Of a stretch of 41,788 bases of DNA, positions 40,812 to 41,788 are shown piece after piece. The notes beneath the pieces are model-generated. The model was not told where the DNA came from and made no database searches. It was given only the letters and a program-made list of their open reading frames with translations. Location: the NCBI GenBank assembly GCA_020860385.1, contig JAJBUK010000040.1, positions 1-41,788 of the forward strand. Reading direction: 5' to 3'. Within the stretch, counting starts at the first letter, position 1; the number at the start of each line of letters is the position of its first letter. Source of the stretch: Clostridiales bacterium. Lineage in GTDB: Bacteria; Bacillota; Clostridia; Oscillospirales; Oscillospiraceae. Both the position numbers and the translations under genes were made by a program.

Positions 40812-41678
40812 TCAGATATGCAGATACTCCTTCATATGGGCAATCGGCATATCCTGACCGGTCCATAATCGAAAGGCCTCCGCGCCCTGAAACAGCATCA
40901 TCGGGAAGCCGTTCATCGTGTCGCACCCGGCTTCCTCCGCCAGCTTCAGGAATTTCGTTTTGGGCGGCGCATAAATCACGTCTGTGACAAGCATACCCGG
41001 CCTGAAAAAGCTGCTGTCCGGAATGTAAGTCCATTCCTTCTGCGGCGTCATGCCGACTTCCGTCGCGTTGGCGAGCAGGTCGCTGTCGTAGATTTCCTTT
41101 TTCAGTACGTCCAAATCCTCCAGCCCATAGAGGGTCGTCCGGCAGCCGAGTTTCTCATTCAGAAGGCGGGTCGTTTCCCTGGCCCGCTCCCAGTATTTAT
41201 CATGGACATTGAAAATGGACATCTCCCGGACGCCGCTCAGCGCCGCCTGCACCTGAATCGCCTTCGCAGCGCCCCCGGCTCCAACGATCGTCATTTTCTT
41301 CCCTTTGATATCAAAACCGTGGTCTAAAAGCCCACGTACGTAGCCGATTCCATCGGTGATATGCCCGGTCAGCACCCCGTCGTCATTGATAATCGTATTC
41401 ACCGCTCCGCAGAGCTTTGCTTCCGGCGTCAGCTTGTCCAGATACTGCATCACCGCGATTTTGTTTGGCATGGAAACATTCCCGCCCCTGATTTTCAGCG
41501 CCCGCATCGCCCCTATCGCCTCCCGCAGGTTGCTCTGGTCAACCTCAAAACAGAGGTACGCATAGTCCAGCCCCAGGCAAGACAGCGCCTCGTTATGCAT
41601 GGCCGGCGAGCTGGAATGCCGAATCGGATACGCCATCAAGGTCAAAAGCTCGGTATGCCCTGTAATTCTCTCTCCCAT
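40812..41678 (-). CDS. aroE: Quinate/shikimate dehydrogenase (YdiB-like AroE)
   Basis: This encodes 288 residues from ATG 41678. Substrate-binding HSSSPAMHN, catalytic Lys73 in VSMPNK, Asn94 and Asp109 in GHITDG are present, followed by the nucleotide loop VGAGGAAKA. Many segments resemble E. coli YdiB (VSMPNK, LTPEAKLCGAVNTI, FDIKGKKM, QGAEAFRLWTGQD) rather than the biosynthetic AroE. The usual NTDG is ITDG here, an uncommon change next to the catalytic Asp. The frame is open a further 27 codons upstream, but this start follows a possible upstream stop (TGA 41681-41683) and the conserved N-terminus. Lying directly before TRAP genes, it probably uses imported quinate or shikimate. Confidence 0.9.
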   Translation of the reverse strand: MGERITGHTELLTLMAYPIRHSSSPAMHNEALSCLGLDYAYLCFEVDQSNLREAIGAMRALKIRGGNVSMPNKIAVMQYLDKLTPEAKLCGAVNTIINDDGVLTGHITDGIGYVRGLLDHGFDIKGKKMTIVGAGGAAKAIQVQAALSGVREMSIFNVHDKYWERARETTRLLNEKLGCRTTLYGLEDLDVLKKEIYDSDLLANATEVGMTPQKEWTYIPDSSFFRPGMLVTDVIYAPPKTKFLKLAEEAGCDTMNGFPMMLFQGAEAFRLWTGQDMPIAHMKEYLHI

Positions 41679-41680
41679 AC

Positions 41681-41788
41681 TCAGATAAATCCCCTTACAA
41701 AGTTTTCTTCCGCAGAAAGCCGGGCAGACGAATCCGCGCCGGTTCCCCCCTTCCTCCATACGGAAGTGCGTACACGCCTGTTTACTAT
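41681..41788 (-). CDS. Possible 3' end of an upstream gene (partial)
   Basis: On the minus strand one frame is open from the window edge to a TGA at 41681-41683. It ends ENFVRGFI, 2 bp before the dehydrogenase ATG. That spacing is typical of an operon, so this may be the tail of the preceding gene. The visible 35 codons contain no recognisable motif, and the sequence could equally be an untranslated leader. Confidence 0.25.
   Translation of the reverse strand: MVNRRVRTSVWRKGGTGADSSARLSAEENFVRGFI

Overview
The window looks like a chromosomal segment of a gut Clostridia (Bacillota), most plausibly an Oscillospirales/Oscillospiraceae relative. The evidence is the high-GC Firmicutes coding style, strong AGGAGG-type ribosome binding sites, sigma-A-like promoters with 16-17 bp spacers, CUT1 sugar ABC genes without their own ATPase, YesM/YesN-type two-component genes, and a type I-C CRISPR remnant. 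The genus is inferred, not proven.

Layout. 0.1-4.2 kb: a MarR regulator and a heterodimeric ABC exporter with one degenerate and one canonical ATPase half. 4.6-7.6 kb: a membrane-anchored, domain-swapped GH3 glycosidase, divergent from a LysR regulator (7.8-8.7 kb). 8.8-11.6 kb: a WYL-domain regulator divergent from a small membrane protein, a PlsY-like acyltransferase and a YkvA/DUF1232 protein. 11.8-23.6 kb: a minus-strand operon of about 12 kb. In transcription order it holds a sugar-binding lipoprotein, two CUT1 permeases, a GH88 unsaturated glucuronyl hydrolase, a DUF2264 protein, KduI, KduD, a GH78 rhamnosidase and a beta-glucuronidase. 23.9-29.3 kb: its divergent partner, with a YesM-like sensor kinase, a YesN-like AraC response regulator, a discoidin-like protein and an extended DUF624 (YesL) protein. 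The gene set parallels the B. subtilis yesLMN-OPQ-R pectin locus, but with glucuronide- and rhamnose-directed enzymes. A reasonable reading is that rhamnose- and glucuronate-containing oligosaccharides are sensed, imported, stripped of (unsaturated) uronic acid and rhamnose, and channelled through KduI/KduD toward 2-keto-3-deoxygluconate.

29.7-33.1 kb: a short operon with a lipoprotein carrying an HExxH metallopeptidase motif, a bacterial-type poly(ADP-ribose) glycohydrolase and a nicotinamidase. 33.3-36.4 kb: a genome graveyard. An IS630-family element abuts the 3' end of a type I-C cas operon: a cas7 fragment, full-length cas4, and a cas1 fragment that is frameshifted and then fused by deletion to the end of cas2. 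A leader, two CRISPR repeats with one spacer, and a truncated LysR gene follow. 36.4-37.9 kb is comparatively AT-rich, with an MBL-fold hydrolase and degraded sequence. 37.9-41.8 kb: a TRAP transporter (DctP, DctM, DctQ) downstream of a YdiB-like quinate/shikimate dehydrogenase, suggesting uptake of a quinate- or shikimate-like acid.

No rRNA or tRNA gene was recognised. All calls come from reading sequence motifs; no database search was run.
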